Assembly (NCBI GenBank): GCA_050084985.1
Contig: JBITNC010000002.1
Coordinates: 22,196,001 to 22,260,000, forward strand
Origin: Nageia nagi
Lineage: Eukaryota > Pinophyta
Reading direction: 5' to 3'
Length of the DNA: 64,000 nucleotides
A program made the translations under genes and the position numbers. Positions 23,115 through 36,418 of the stretch are shown one piece after another; position 1 is the first letter of the stretch, and every line of letters begins with the position of its first letter. The notes under the pieces are model-generated. The model was not told the origin of the DNA. It was given only the letters and a program-made list of their open reading frames with translations, and made no database searches.

Positions 23115-23610
23115 TGTGAGAATTGAACTATAAAAAGAACAATCCTAAACAACTAAGATCACATGAAAGCTCTCAATTCACATCTAACAAACTCATAAAG
23201 AAATCTTACAACATAAGATGTAAGTGGTTCCTTCAACTAGGATTACATCCACTAACTAGATCTTTACTTCAATCACAAATATAACTCTCTTACAATCCTC
23301 CTAATCTCAACTCTTACACTTCTATCTTATAGCATAACTTTACTCTACAAATTAGTGTGTAATCACAAAGAGGGAGCCAACTATTTATAGGCCAAAATCC
23401 CTTTTTGAATCACGCTTTTATCCAATGCACAAAAGCATGACATGCACATCCTTTTACCAAAGGGCATGCTCATGACTTAGAGTGTGGAACAAGTTACATT
23501 ATCATATTCACTTAAATACTTAAGGTATCAAATGATACCCTTAAGTATAAGTGAGCTTACATAGAAGATTTAATACAAACCTTTACAATAATGCATTATA
23601 CATTCCAACA
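23115..23610 (-). repeat. Element 3 3' LTR
   Basis: It is a 496-bp single-unit LTR, TGTGAG... on the plus strand to ATTCCAACA, followed by the CTCCCCTTTAATT polypurine complement. Confidence 0.95.
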
Positions 23611-24589
23611 CTCCCCTTTAATTCAACATTGGGATAGAGCAAGTAAGAGAGAAGAAGAAGAGAAAGTAAGAGAGTTCTTCTCCAAATAGATACAATGAAG
23701 ATAAGAAATTTTTAGATATTTGTAAAGTAAGAAAGATCTAGTTTGAAACTCACTACTTTGCCAAATACAATCATTAACCATAATCGATTTCAATGTACAT
23801 GAAGTAGTCATCCAACTTGAAGTCATGAAGAGTCTTTAAGAGCTTGCATACCTGAGGTAAATAACCTGCAATCTCAAAGGAACCTGCAAATCACAAGTAG
23901 CTCAAATAACAAGATCAATTAGATGCATCATATTCATATCAATAAGGATATATGAATCACACAAATGCCATCATAAACAGGTCAATGGTGCACCATAAGT
24001 CATCACGAAGATGCCTTGCCAAAAACTTATAATCAATTATTGTATATAAAACATGTTTTGATTATCATTACAAAATAGAGCAAGCATAAATGAGTTCTTC
24101 ACATATGGATAACTGAATAGTGGTAAAAGACACATAAGAGTTCCTCACACATGGATAACTGAACAATGCTAGATTGATCAAAAATAGAGTATGCACATAC
24201 GAGTTCCTCACATATGGATAACTAAATAGTGCTAAAAGACACATAAGAGTTCCTCACATATGGATAACTGAACAATGCTAGATTGGCCAATTTGTACAAT
24301 AACTTCCTCACATAGAGCGAACTTACCACAAAGGTGTACAATAAAATCAACACTATACATCATAAAATCCTCTCAGAGTTGAAGTTGTCATCACAAACAT
24401 AAATTCAACATAAGAATTCAAAGTTCACTTCCCCTTGAGGGTAACTTCACCAACTCGATAGCATCCTTAAGCTTACAAAATTGAACTTTCAAGAGGGACT
24501 TGGTGAACAAATCAATGGAGTTCAAGGTAGATGAATAATACTCTAGGTGTATGATGCCATAAAGAACCTTCTTCCTAATAAAATGGGTA

Positions 24590-26050
24590 TGGATTTATAC
24601 ATGTTTTATTCTCTAGTGGAATATAGGATTCTTAGCCAAAGAAATAGTTGAATAATTATCTGAAAAAATTAAAGATGAGCCATCTTGCTCATACCTAATT
24701 TCTTTTAGAAGATGCCTTATCTAAATGGTTTCCTAGATTGCAACACACATGGCATAAATTCAGCTTGTATGGTAGAAAGATAAATAGTAGGCTACTTCTT
24801 GAAAGCTCAAGAGATAGCACCTGAACCAATGCTAAACACATGCAAAGGTTGACTTATTATCATCTCTATCTCCCCCATAGTCAAAATTTGAGAATCTAGA
24901 GAGAACAAATGAGGGTAACTTGGAATACTTGAGAGCAAGATCCTTAATCCTTGTAATATACCTCAAGATTTACTTAACAGCATTAAGGTGCTCAACATAA
25001 AGTTTTTACATGAATCATGCTATCAAATTCATTGCAAAGGTAATATCTGGCCTAGATATAGTCAAATACAAAAGACTACCAATTAATTACCTATAAGTTG
25101 TAGCATCAATTAATTGAGATTTGGAGCTTAAAGAAACAGTGATTTCAAGAGAGACTAGGATCGTAACATATTTACACTTTTTCATTCCAAACTTTTGCAA
25201 GATATTTGATATATACTTAGATTGACTTAGGTAAGTAAAATCCATGTATTGATACACTTGCATTCTAAGATAGTAGTGCAAGAGACCAAGATTAATGATT
25301 TCAAATATTAATTTAAGTTTAGATATGCACTCTTGAATGATTTCATCATTATTCCCAGTAATCAAAAAATCATCCACATAAAAGAGAATCAAGACCACAT
25401 CTTTTCCTTGATTGAGTACATATAGATCAAAGTTAAAAAAACACTTGGAGAATCTAATGTCTGCAAAGTACCTTAAAATCTTTTTGTACTAGACTCTAGG
25501 TGCTTGCTTAAGTCCATATAATGACTTTTTTAGCTTGCACACAAAGGACTCTTTTCCTTCCATAATAAATCCTTCTGGTTGATTTATGAAGATTTTCACA
25601 TCTAAGTCATCATTGAGAAATGCACTCTTGATGTCAAATTTAAAAACTTTTTATCCTTGAGCTACAAAAAGAGAAAGGATAACTCTTATAGTAGGCATCT
25701 TTACCACAAGAGTAAAGGTTTCTTCATAATCTACATTGTATTTTTGAGTAAAAATTTTAGCTACTAACCTTACCTTATATTTCTCAATATCTCCTATTGA
25801 ATTGAACTTAACCTTATAGATCTATTTATTACCAATCACATTCTTTTCATTGGGATAAGAAACCAAGTTCCAAGTTTTATTTTTCATAAGCACCTCATAC
25901 TCGACTTTTGTGGCTTTCATCCAGCACTTATGCTTAGAAGCTTCTTTGAAGGTTGAGGGCTCATGCTTGTTATTAATTTTGGCAATTAAAAATTTGTTCA
26001 AGGTCATGCTCCTTGTTACCCTTTGTGTTGAAAAATTTTATTCTTGAGGT
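24590..26050 (-). pseudogene. Element 3 reverse transcriptase and RNase H relic
   Basis: An N-terminal RT piece (25822-26007) includes Glu-Tyr-Glu-Val-Leu-Met-Lys-Asn-Lys-Thr-Trp-Asn-Leu-Val. The central piece (25087-25398) includes the intact Tyr-Val-Asp-Asp at about 25369-25380. RNase H sequence (24700-25030) is heavily frameshifted. Confidence 0.82.
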
Positions 26051-27330
26051 GACTTATCTATATTAATATCCAACCAGCTAGAAGCAATTGAAGAGTTCTC
26101 AAGATCATCAACATTCTCATTAGAAGCAGATTCTTTAGGAAGTTAATTGAACTTTACATACCTTGAAATTAATACTACTTTATAGGTTGGAAAGTAAAGC
26201 TTGTAGCCTCTATGTTGACTATTATAACCTATAAAGATGCATTTTTTAGCTCTTTTATCCTACTTCCTTTTTTGAGAAATAATGTAGGAGAAAGATTCAT
26301 GACCAAACATCCTAAGGTGAGAAATGTTAGGTTTTCTTTCTGATCATGCCTCAAAAGGAGTTTTACTCTAATTGGCTTTTATGGGACACCTATTTAAAAT
26401 GTAAATAGTAATGCTCATAGCTTCACCCCATAATAATTTAGGAAGATTACCCAACATGCACCTAACCATCTTCATAATTATTCTATTTTTTCTTTTGACA
26501 ACACCATTATGTTGAGGAGTGTAAGGAATAATAAACTACCTCTTAATTCCATACTTAGCACAATAGTTATTGAACTCATTGATGTTATATTCTTCTCTAT
26601 CATTTGATCTCAACATCTTGATTTTGAGGTTAGTTTAATTTTCAATAAAAACCTTAAAAACCTTAAAAATTTTAAAGGTTTGATCCTTATGCTTAAGTAG
26701 ATACCTAAAGGTCATCCTACTAAATTCATCAATAAAAGTTAAGACATAAAATGCTCCTACAAGTGACTTAGTCTGAAAGTCTGAAATGAACCTATCAAAT
26801 TTGAATGCACAAGTTGAAAAGATTGAAATGTTCTTATTGTCTTATCTTTTTCAAACTTTTATTTATGCATCTTACTAAGAATGCACTTACTGCATAAACC
26901 AATCGAATGAAAAATTGAAGGCAAATCTTTCATTAGTTTTTGGTCTTTCATGACTTGTATACTCTTATGGTTAAGGTTACCTAAACAATGGTGCCAAATA
27001 TTACCTTTAGAATACACACTAGAAGTAAGACACATCTTTGATGGAACTTAAGAACATAGAAAACATTTTCAAGAACCTTTTATGAATTAGCACACTCCTA
27101 ATTCTTTAAACTTCAAAGGTAGAGTTATCACCTATTACAACTACATCTTTTTTATACTTATGAAAGTTTTTAAACTTTTCTTTTTCAAAGCATAAGTGAT
27201 TAGTACAACTAGAGTCAACAATCCATTCATATGAAAAAGAGCAAGATAAGAAGTAGAGTGTTGTAACAAAACTAGCATGAATATTTTACTTTTCTTTGTA
27301 GTTCTTTACCTTTCCATTACCTTTATTTTT
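26051..27330 (-). pseudogene. Element 3 protease and integrase relic
   Basis: The pre-integrase and integrase core can be followed only across stops. Both visible catalytic positions read Asn (His-Ser-Asn-Leu near 26795 and Arg-Ser-Asn-Asp near 26605). About 100 bp around 27045 is missing compared with element 1. Confidence 0.7.
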
Positions 27331-28190
27331 TTTTTTTTTTCTTTTTGTAGCAATCAATTTCTATGTGACCTTGAATGCCATAATAGTTACAATTGCCATC
27401 AAACTTTTTTTTAGGATAAGAAGTGTTTACTTTACTTTTTCTATTTTTTTACTTGAAATAATTATTGTTACTATTATTCCTACTACCATGGTTATTGTTT
27501 CTATTATTCTTGTTGCTATTGTAGCCATTACTTCTTTTCTCAAACCTTTTGGAGGAAGAAGAATAAGATTTCTTTTGATGGTTGAACTTTTTCTTGAGAG
27601 AAGTTTTGGTTACTCCAAGAGGAATGTTATTATCTTTAAAAGAAGAAATCAACTCTTTATTGTTATGGGTTTTTTTATGCTTTAATAGGTACCTTAAAAG
27701 GTTCTCAAAGGAGAAGACTTCTTCTTCATCATCAAACCTTATTTTCATAACCATCATAAAGTTTTCAAATTTTTAAGAAAGGATTTGAAGAATGATAAAG
27801 ACCATGTACTCATCATTGATAGAATTGCACCCATAAGCAACAAGTTAGGTCTTTAGATCAATGATTTTATTCAAGTAGATAACCACATTTTCATTTTTCC
27901 CTTGATGAAATCGAAGTAACTTTTGAAGAATGGTAAATCTTCTTGAAAAGTGTGAACCAAGGTAGATTTGCTTAAGTTTATCCCATGCTTTCTTTATTGA
28001 GGTTGAAGAGGAAATCATCAGGAGCACATCATCTAAAACTACATAGTAAATCATGAAGGTTACCAACTCATTCTTTATGTTGTAAGCCTTTAGTGCCTTC
28101 TCATTTGTAAGAGGTATAAGGTTCTCATTTACTATTTGCTAAAGCTTCCTTACCTGTAATTCAGCTTTCATCTGAGGTTCCCAAATCCCA
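27331..28190 (-). pseudogene. Element 3 gag relic
   Basis: Open pieces 27845-28066 (Ala-Trp-Asp-Lys-Leu-Lys-Gln-Ile-Tyr) and 27449-27757 (acidic Asp-Asp-Glu-Glu-Glu, then Lys/Ser-rich, then Asn-rich) cover most of Gag. The knuckle near 27340-27400 reads Cys-Asn-Tyr-Tyr-Gly-Ile-x-Gly-His with missing cysteines. Confidence 0.8.
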
Positions 28191-31100
28191 TAGTTGGGAC
28201 CATCAAAAATGTGTTTAGGTAAAAAAGATTCTTCTATTTTCTACATAAGAATGTTAAATAATAAGCATGTGATTTCAATAAATAATATTAAATGTCAAGT
28301 TTTAACTATGTAAATAATACATTTTACATTTAACACTAAAGACATGATTGATTTGATTTACAAGTGCAAATATTTTACAATTCAAATAATAACCCATGTA
28401 CCCAAATACATTTCTCATCTTAAAAATTGTAAATGTAAAGTGATATTGTTGAAGCTTATTTTCTTATTTAAAATTAGGCCTTCACTTGGATGCCCACATA
28501 AGAAGAGCCCAAGTACTACCAATCCTCAACTAGTTCCCTTCAGGTAGCAATATACTCTCATAAGAAGTACTAACTATTTTTTAAAGTTTTTATATTTATT
28601 GGATCGAACAAATTATTAATTTTGATTAGGTTTCAAGTTTTTCTCCTAGGTTATCAGGATAATCCCTGAATGGATATGAGGACATGTGGTATCACTACAC
28701 ACATACCTTTTCACCTAATAGAGTTATGTCTAGACCAATAAAGGACTTAGGGGCAATTAAGAAGTATGAACTTTTCACCACTTGGATTATCGAACTTAAA
28801 GGCTTTAATCTACCTATCCTCACCTCATGGTTCCCCAAACAAGTCATGTTGTGAAATGTACATGCGAATGTGTTTATTTTAGGGGGTTGCTCATATCAAT
28901 ATTTACGATTTTATTTGCATAAGCAAATAAATAAAAATGCAAAATATGAAGTAAAAGAGCATAAGTAAATATCATCCATGCAAAAAATTTAAAACCTAAG
29001 TGTCCAATGGGTTTTGTTTACCAACCCCTAAAGGATATCTTTATATCATCACTTATTTTACACAAGTCCATTCCATACTTTACATAAGGATAACCATGCA
29101 TCTTAAAAAAATTAAGTCCTAAATATTAACTTAAAAAATTTAAGTTCTTGAAAATGCATTAAAAAAATTAAGCTTTAAGCATTTTAAAAAAAATGCATTA
29201 AAAATTTAAGTAAGCATGTATCATTCCAAGTAAGTAAGATGCATGCATTATTTAACTTCAAAATTTAAGTAAAACATGTATCATTAACTTAAAATTTAAG
29301 TTTTAAGCATGTATCATTCACTTTAAAAAATTTAAATCTCTAAAAATTTTAAATAAAATATGCATCATTAACTTTAAAAATTTAAGTTTAAAGCATCTAT
29401 CGTTGACTTAAAAAAAATTTAAGTCTTTAAAAATTTTAAGTAAAATAATTTTACAAAAAAATTTCCCCCTTTTTACTTAAAAGTATTGTTAATGCCATTC
29501 CTCCCCTTAGGCAACATGAATTTAAAAAAATACTTAGGTATAAAAAAATTTCCTTAAAGTGTCAATTTTACACTAATATTTATCTTTTTGCCTAAGTAAA
29601 TTGCTATACTTAGAAGTATTTAAAGCAAAAAAAATTTTATATATATATATATACACTCTTAAATAATTAACTTTATTTGCCATATTTTTCTAAAAAAATT
29701 GGATAGCATTTAAGAGTAATGATGTATCTTCCTACTTTAAGGTATTATATTCATCATGAAAATGCTTTAAAATTAGAGTATAAGTACTTCTAAGTGCATT
29801 TAATAGGAACAAATGATTTGCAAGAAAAAAAATATTAAATTCCTACCAAAAAATATACCTTTGCTTCTCGAGAGCTTGCAAGTAATTAAATAAGGACATA
29901 AAAAGTCATGTGGAGTGTTTAGAGAGAGAAAAAATAAATGCTTTTCGGTAGAAATTGTTAGAATTTGTAATGAAATATTGTGAATATCTAAACTCCTTGT
30001 AAATTCAATTAATCACTTAAGGGTATGTAGATACCTTAAGAGATTAATTGAATTCTTTAATATGTAGACTTTAACTTTACCAAAGTGGTTAGTTGGTAGG
30101 TTAAAGTTAGGTGATACATTTATTGTAACCCTAACCTTGCCCTTGGGTTAAAGGGAGGTTAGGGAGGTGCTCTCAAGCTATAAATAGAGGGCCTCTCCTC
30201 TTGTAACATAACTAAGTTCTTGGAGTAAGATTATTCTACTAGTTGTGTAGGAGAGGAAGAGAATAGTTGTAAGAGGGGCATACTTGAGAATTGAGATACT
30301 AGTTGTGGATGTACTCCCAAGGAGGGAGGAACCACATTACACTTGTGTTATCTTGAGTGATTGTGTTATCTTGTGTATGATTGAGTTTCCTATTCTTAGG
30401 TCCTTGAGGATTTGTTTAGATCTAGTTCAAATCCTTCAGAAATGATGGCTACCCCTCCAAAAAGAATACATTACTTTTTGAGGAGTTAAAAAAAAAAATT
30501 AAATGCATATAATCGTAACAAAAAGGACCTAAAAAAAATCAAAGGAGACTTAGGCAACTTAGGAGAGGCAAAGGAGGCTAAGAGGGAGCCGCCCATCATA
30601 ATTCACAGAGGAGAGGGAGTGCCGATGAGGTGGTAATGGCCAGTATGAAGCCTTCTATTTTTAATTGGGAGAAATGCAGCATATTCCAACATTTTTTAGT
30701 CAACCCAAAAGAATGCATATTGTGAAGATTGGTATTGTGGATTATCATAGTTTTATTTATTGTAAACTATAATGAGGCAATAATACGGTAAATAAATGCA
30801 TCAGCTATTGAGTTTCATAAGAAACTTGGCCATTAGTGGCAATAATCAATACCACCTAGATAATGTACTATGTTCAAGCACTGCATATTTTACAAACATT
30901 TCCTTTTGGAGACCAGGCTTGTGCAATAACAAAAAAATTTTACGTAGGATAGAAATGCGTAGGATGGAAATGGTCAAATTCTGTAGGATGCACTTCACAA
31001 AGGAGGAGATGATAGTTAAAAAAAAGAGGGTTCTTATAAGTTTTACTATTCCTTAGTCCTTTGCAAAAATGGAATGACCAGGGTTTTGAGGTCATCACCT

Positions 31101-31880
31101 TAGTCCTTTGCATAGGGTTTTGAGATCATTACCATTGAAACATGAGCTTAGTCCTTTGCACAGGGAAGCAATGGAATGGATAAGGTTTTGAGGTAGCTGC
31201 CTGATGCAAATTTCTAATGAGGAGTGAGGTGCTAATTATCCAACTAGTGGTCAGCTGCACCAACATTGTAGCTCCTTATAGCTAGTCCAATTTGTATTGA
31301 TAGGTCAAATATACATATTTTTTTGGCCTCAACATTTTTGTTTGAAATGTTATTTCTTAAGAATATTTCGAAATAAAGGAACCCATGATTAAATTATTCA
31401 TATCGAAAAGAAATTCTCCCCTTCCCTCCCCTCCCCTTTTTTTTTATAAAAATACAACTCTCCTCTTGTAAAAAAAATATATATATATATATCTATATAT
31501 TTGTTTTTGAAGAATTTTAAAAAATAAATTCCTTTTGTGTCAACACAAAATAGTTTAAAAATACATTAACCTTTTTGTAATATTACACAAATTTTGTAAC
31601 ATATGTTTTTTTAAATGTAGCAATTAAAAAAATTGCAAGTAAAATAGAAGGTTATTATATAAAAAATGCATTGTTATTAGCCATATTTTGATTAAAAAAA
31701 GGAACTAACACATAAAAAATAATATGTTAGTATCAAAATGCAATAATTCAAAAATAAGCAAGGAAGGAATTTATACCTTCTCTTAGTTTTACCTCAACAA
31801 TGAAGTGTAGAATGAGGAATGAAGACCTCCAAGTTGAAGATGGGTTTCCAAACCAAGGATGTGAAGAGGAGACTCCAAGG
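28191..31880 (-). other. Element 3 untranslated leader
   Basis: The short-repeat field lies at about 29080-29460. A solo LTR sits at 29956-30438. The stretch 30640-31300 has no obvious counterpart in the other leaders and includes three imperfect copies of a TTAGTCCTTTGCA...GGTTTTGAGG unit (near 31054, 31101 and 31149). The frame 30796-31056 is open but unrecognised. Confidence 0.65.
29956..30438 (+). mobile_element. Solo LTR of a related copia subfamily, TSD GAAAT
   Basis: The 483-bp plus-strand LTR starts TGTTAGAATTTG and ends AAATCCTTCA. It is flanked by the perfect 5-bp duplication GAAAT (29951-29955 and 30439-30443). It has a TATA box (GCTATAAATAGAGG near 30178) and an overall plan like the main family LTR, but is clearly diverged from it. 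No internal sequence accompanies it. Confidence 0.93.
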
Positions 31881-31895
31881 AACTATGATACCAAA

Positions 31896-32687
31896 TGTGA
31901 GAATTGAACTATAACAAGAATAATCTTAAACAACCAAGATCACATGAAAGTTCATAATTACATCTAACAAACTCACAAAACAATCTCATAACACAAGATG
32001 TAAGTGGTTCCTCCAACTAGGAGTACATCCACTAACTAGATCTTTATATCAATCACAAATACAACTCTCTTACAATCCTCCTAATCTCAACTCCTACACT
32101 TCTATCTTATAGCATAACTTCACTTCATAAATTGGTGTGTAATCACAAAGAGGAAGCCTACTATTTATAAGCCAAAATCTCTCTTTGGATTACCCTTTTA
32201 TCCAATGTACAAAAGCATGACATGTACAACCAAGATCACATGAAAGCTCGTAATTAAATTTAACAAACTCACAAAGCAATCTTACAACATAAAATGTAAG
32301 TGGTTCCTTCAACTAGAAGTACATCCACTAACTAGATCTTTATTTTAATTACAAATACAACTCTTTTACAATCCTCTTATTCTCAACTACTACACTTTTA
32401 TCCTATAGCATGACTTTACTTCACAAATTGGTGTGTAATCATAAAGAGAGAGTCTACTATTTATAGGCCAAAATCCCTCTTTGGATCACCATTTTATCCA
32501 ATGTACAAAATCATGACATACACATCCTTTTACCTAAGGGGCATGCTCATGACTTGAAGTGTAAGATAAGTTATATTATCATATTCACTTAAATACTTAA
32601 GGTATCAAATGATACCCTTAAGTATTAGTAAACTTACATAGAATATTTAATACAAATCTTTACAATAATGCATTATACATTACAACA
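31896..32687 (-). repeat. Element 3 5' LTR with internal tandem duplication
   Basis: This LTR is 792 bp instead of about 500. Sequence from about 31930 to 32225 restarts at about 32226 (AACCAAGATCAC) and runs to the normal end. The primer-site complement GATACCAAA lies just below 31896. Confidence 0.9.
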
Positions 32688-32999
32688 TGCCAATTTTTTT
32701 ACTTTTAAAATTTTGTACAAGAAGTTCCTCATGGAAAGCAAACTTACCACGAAGGTGTACAAAAAAATCAACACTATACAATGCAAAATCCTCCTAGAGG
32801 TGAAGTTGTCATCACAAACATGAATTCAATATAAGAATTCAAACTTCACTCACCTTTGAGGATAACTTCACCAACTCGATAGCATCCTTAAGCTTATATA
32901 ACTAAGCTTTTGGAAGGGGCTTGGTGAACAAATCAATGGAGTTTAAGGTGAATAAATAATACTCCATGTGTATGATGCCATCAAGAACCTTCTTCTTGA

Positions 33000-34460
33000 T
33001 AAAATGGGTATGGATTTTCACATGTTTTATTCTCTAATGGAACATAAGATTCTTAACCAAAAAAATAGCCAACTGATTATCTGAAGTAAATAAAGATGAG
33101 CCACCTTGCTCATACCCAATTTCTTTCAAAATATGCCATATCTTAATAGCTTCTTGGGCTGTAATAGACATGGCATAGTATTCAACTTCTATGATGGAAA
33201 GAAAAATAGTAGGTTGCTTCTTGGAAGCCTAAGAGATAGCATATGAACCAATGCTAAACACATATGTAGAGGTTGATTTTCTATCATCTTTATCTCTCCC
33301 ATAGTCATAATTTGAGAATCTAGAGAGAACAAATGAGGGTAACTTAGAATACTTGAGAGCAAGATCTTTAGTCCCTACAACATACCTCAAGATTTGCTTA
33401 ACAATATTGAAGTGCTTAACATATGGTTTCTGTATGAATCAAGCCATCAGATTAACTACAAAAATAATATTAGGTCTAAAAATAGTCAAATATTGTAGCA
33501 TATAATCTATAGCATTAGCTAACTGAGAGTTGGAGCTCAGAGAAATAGTGATTCTAAGAGAGACTAGGATTGTAGCATATGAATATTCTTCCATTCCAAA
33601 CTTCTGCAAGATGTCTAATATATATTTAGATTTAATGAGATAAGTACAATATTTATATTGATACACTTGCATTCCAATATAGTAGTGCAAAAGACTAAGA
33701 TCAATCATTTCAAATATTACCTTAAGTTTGGATATGCACACTTAAATGATTTTTTTATTGTTCCCAATTATCAAAAGATTATCCACATAAAGGAGAATCA
33801 AGACCACATATTTTTCCTAATTGAGCACATATAGATCGAAGTCAAAAAAACACTTGAAGAAACCAATATCTACAATATACCCTAAAATCTTTTTGTACTA
33901 GGCTTTAGGTGCTTGTTTGAGTCCATACAATGACTTCTTTAGCTTGCACACAAAGGATTCTTTACCTTCCATAATAAACCCTTCTAATTGATTCATGAAA
34001 ATTTTTACATCTAAGTCACTATTGAAAAATGCACTCTTGATGTCAAATTAAAAAACTTTTCATCCTTGAGCTATAGAAAGAGCAAAGATAATTCTCATAG
34101 TAGTCATCTTTGCTATAGGAGCAAAGGTTTCTTCATAATCTACATCGTATTTTTAAGCAAAATCTTTAGTTACTAACCTTGCCTTGTATTTCTTAATATC
34201 TTCAATAGAATTGAACTTGACCTTATAGATCCACTTATTGCCAATCACATTCTTCTCATTGAGATAAAGAACCAAATCCTAAGTTTCATTTTTTATAAGT
34301 GCTTTATACTCCACTTTCATGGTTTATATCTAGCACTCATGCTTTAAAGCTTCTTTGAAGGATGAAAGCTCATGCTTGTTGTCAATCTTGGTAAATAAGA
34401 ATTTGTTCAAGGTCATGCTCCTAGTTACCCTTTGAGTTGAAGAGTTTTATTCCTAAGGTA
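33000..34460 (-). pseudogene. Element 2 reverse transcriptase and RNase H relic
   Basis: The RT piece 33439-33741 contains Leu-Leu-His-Tyr-Tyr-Ile-Gly-Met-Gln-Val. Upstream, the catalytic box reads Tyr-Val-Asp-Asn. The RNase H part (about 33050-33430) keeps a Ser-Lys-Leu-Pro-Ser-Phe-Val block but has stops. Junctions between frames are frequent, so no functional product is possible. Confidence 0.8.
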
Positions 34461-35480
34461 ACTTGTCTAGATTAATATCTAACTAGCTAATTGCAATTGA
34501 AGAGTCTTCAAGATCATCAACATCTTTATTAGAAAGAGATTCTTTAGGAAGTTCATTGAACTTTACATCCCTTGAAATAAACACAGCTTTATAGGATGGA
34601 GAGTAGAACCAATAGTTTTTATGTTGATTATCATAACCCATAAAGATTTACTTTTTAGCTCTTTTATTCAACTTTTTTTTTCTTAAAAGCAATGAAGGAT
34701 AATGATTCACAACCAAACACCCTAAGGTGAGAAATGTTAGGTTTTCTTTTTGACCATACCTCAAAAGGAGTTTTACCTTAAACAAATTTTGTGGGAAACC
34801 TATTCAAGGTGTAAATAGTCGTGCTAATAACTTCACCTCATAAGAAACTAGAAAGATTACCCAACATGCATCTAATCATTTTTATAATTATTCTATTTTT
34901 TCTTTTGACAATACCATTCTATTGAGAAGTGTAAGGAATCATAAACTACCTCTTTATTCTATACTTAACGTAATAGAGATTGAACTCATTACTATTATAT
35001 TCTCTTCCATTATCTAATTTTAATATCTTGATTTTAAGGTTAGTTTGACTCTCAACAAAGGTTTTAAAAACTTTAAAACTCTTAAAGGTTTAATCCTTAT
35101 GCTCAAGTAGATTTCCAAAGATCATCCTACTAAAGTCATCAATGAAGGTCAAGTCATAAGATGCTCATCCAAGCAACTTAGTTTGAAATAGATCCATCAA
35201 ATTTGAATGCACAAGTTGAAGAGTTGATATGCTCTTATTACCTTATCTTTTTCAAACTTTTATCTATGCATCTTGCTAAAAATGCACTTCTTGCTTATAC
35301 CAACTGAAGGAGAAATTGAAGGCAAACCTTCTACAAGTTCTTAGTCTTTCATGACTTGAATACTCTTATGATTAAGGTGCCCTAAATGTTGGTGCCAAAG
35401 ATTACCTCTAGAACACATACTAGTAGGAAGATACATCTTTGATGGAACTTGATCCACAATGTAGAGGTTATCTTTCACTG
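34461..35480 (-). pseudogene. Element 2 integrase relic
   Basis: Fragments correspond to the copia integrase core. The first catalytic position is Asn (His-Ser-Asn-Leu near 35200), but the second is Asp (Leu-Asp-Asn-Gly near 35015), unlike elements 1, 3 and 4. Stops and small indels are frequent. Confidence 0.7.
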
Positions 35481-35699
35481 ATCTTTTAACCAAAATGGCA
35501 AGTTTTTTTTTAATGCATCAAGATTGAAAATTGAACTCAAATGAGTATTCTTTTCTAGCAACATAGATCACAGAGAGAAGGTTCATCCTAAGCTTAAGAA
35601 CATAGAGTACATTGTTAAAAACCTTTTAATGAATCAAAACACTCCCAATTCTTTGGACTTCAAGGGTAGAGTTATCACCAATCACAACTGCATCTTTTT

Positions 35700-36418
35700 A
35701 TACTTATGAAAGTTCTCAAATTTATTCTTTTCAAAGCATAGGTGATTAGTGCAATTAGAATCAATAATCTAATCAGATGAAAAAAAGTGAGACATGGAGT
35801 AAAGCATCATAACAAAACCAACTTGAATATTTTTCTTTCCTTTGAAATTCTTTTCATTTCCATTACCTTTGTCCTTTTGGTCTATTTTCTTTTAGCAATC
35901 AACTTTTTGGTGACCTTGGATGCAAAAAATAGTTACAATTACCATCAAATTTTTTTTTAGGATATGGATTGTTTATATTACTTTTTTCATCTTTTTACTT
36001 GAAGTGGTTGTTGTTGTCATTGTTCTTGCTACTATTATTGTTGTTCCTATTGTTGCCATTATCTCTTTTCTCAAATCTTTTGGAGGAAGAAGGATAAGAT
36101 TTCTTTCAATGGTTGAACTTCTTCTTGAAAAGAGTTTTGGTTGCTCCAAGAGCAATATTATTATCCTTAGAAGAATAAATTAACACCTTTTTGTTAAGGG
36201 TTTTTTCACACTTCAAAAGGATCCTAGAAAGGTTCTCAAGGAAGAAAAAATTTTTATCATCAAGCCTTATTTCCATAACCATTATAAAGTTACCAAACTT
36301 TGAAAAAAAGCTTTGAAGAATTATGAAAATTGTGAACTCATCATTGATCCAATTGCACCCATGAAGAAAAGCTTTGAAGAATTATGAAGACCATGAACTC
36401 ATTATTGATCCAATTACC
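35700..36418 (-). pseudogene. Element 2 gag relic with N-terminal deletion
   Basis: The C-terminal linker and knuckle-proximal part (35973-36155) is present. A ~60-bp direct duplication (36301-36361 and 36362-36418) abuts sequence that in element 1 lies at the gag start (near 15505), so roughly 300 bp coding the Gag core is missing. Confidence 0.75.

Larger units (their letters stand above)
23115..32687 (-). mobile_element. Copia element 3, nested in element 2, TSD GGCCA/TGCCA
   Basis: LTRs lie at 31896-32687 (5', enlarged) and 23115-23610 (3'). The flanks GGCCA (23110-23114) and TGCCA (32688-32692) match at four of five bases. The intact target is visible in element 3's own 3' UTR (near 24283), supporting GGCCA as the original site. 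The element is 9.6 kb, has the family layout, and lies in the 3' UTR of element 2. Confidence 0.93.
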
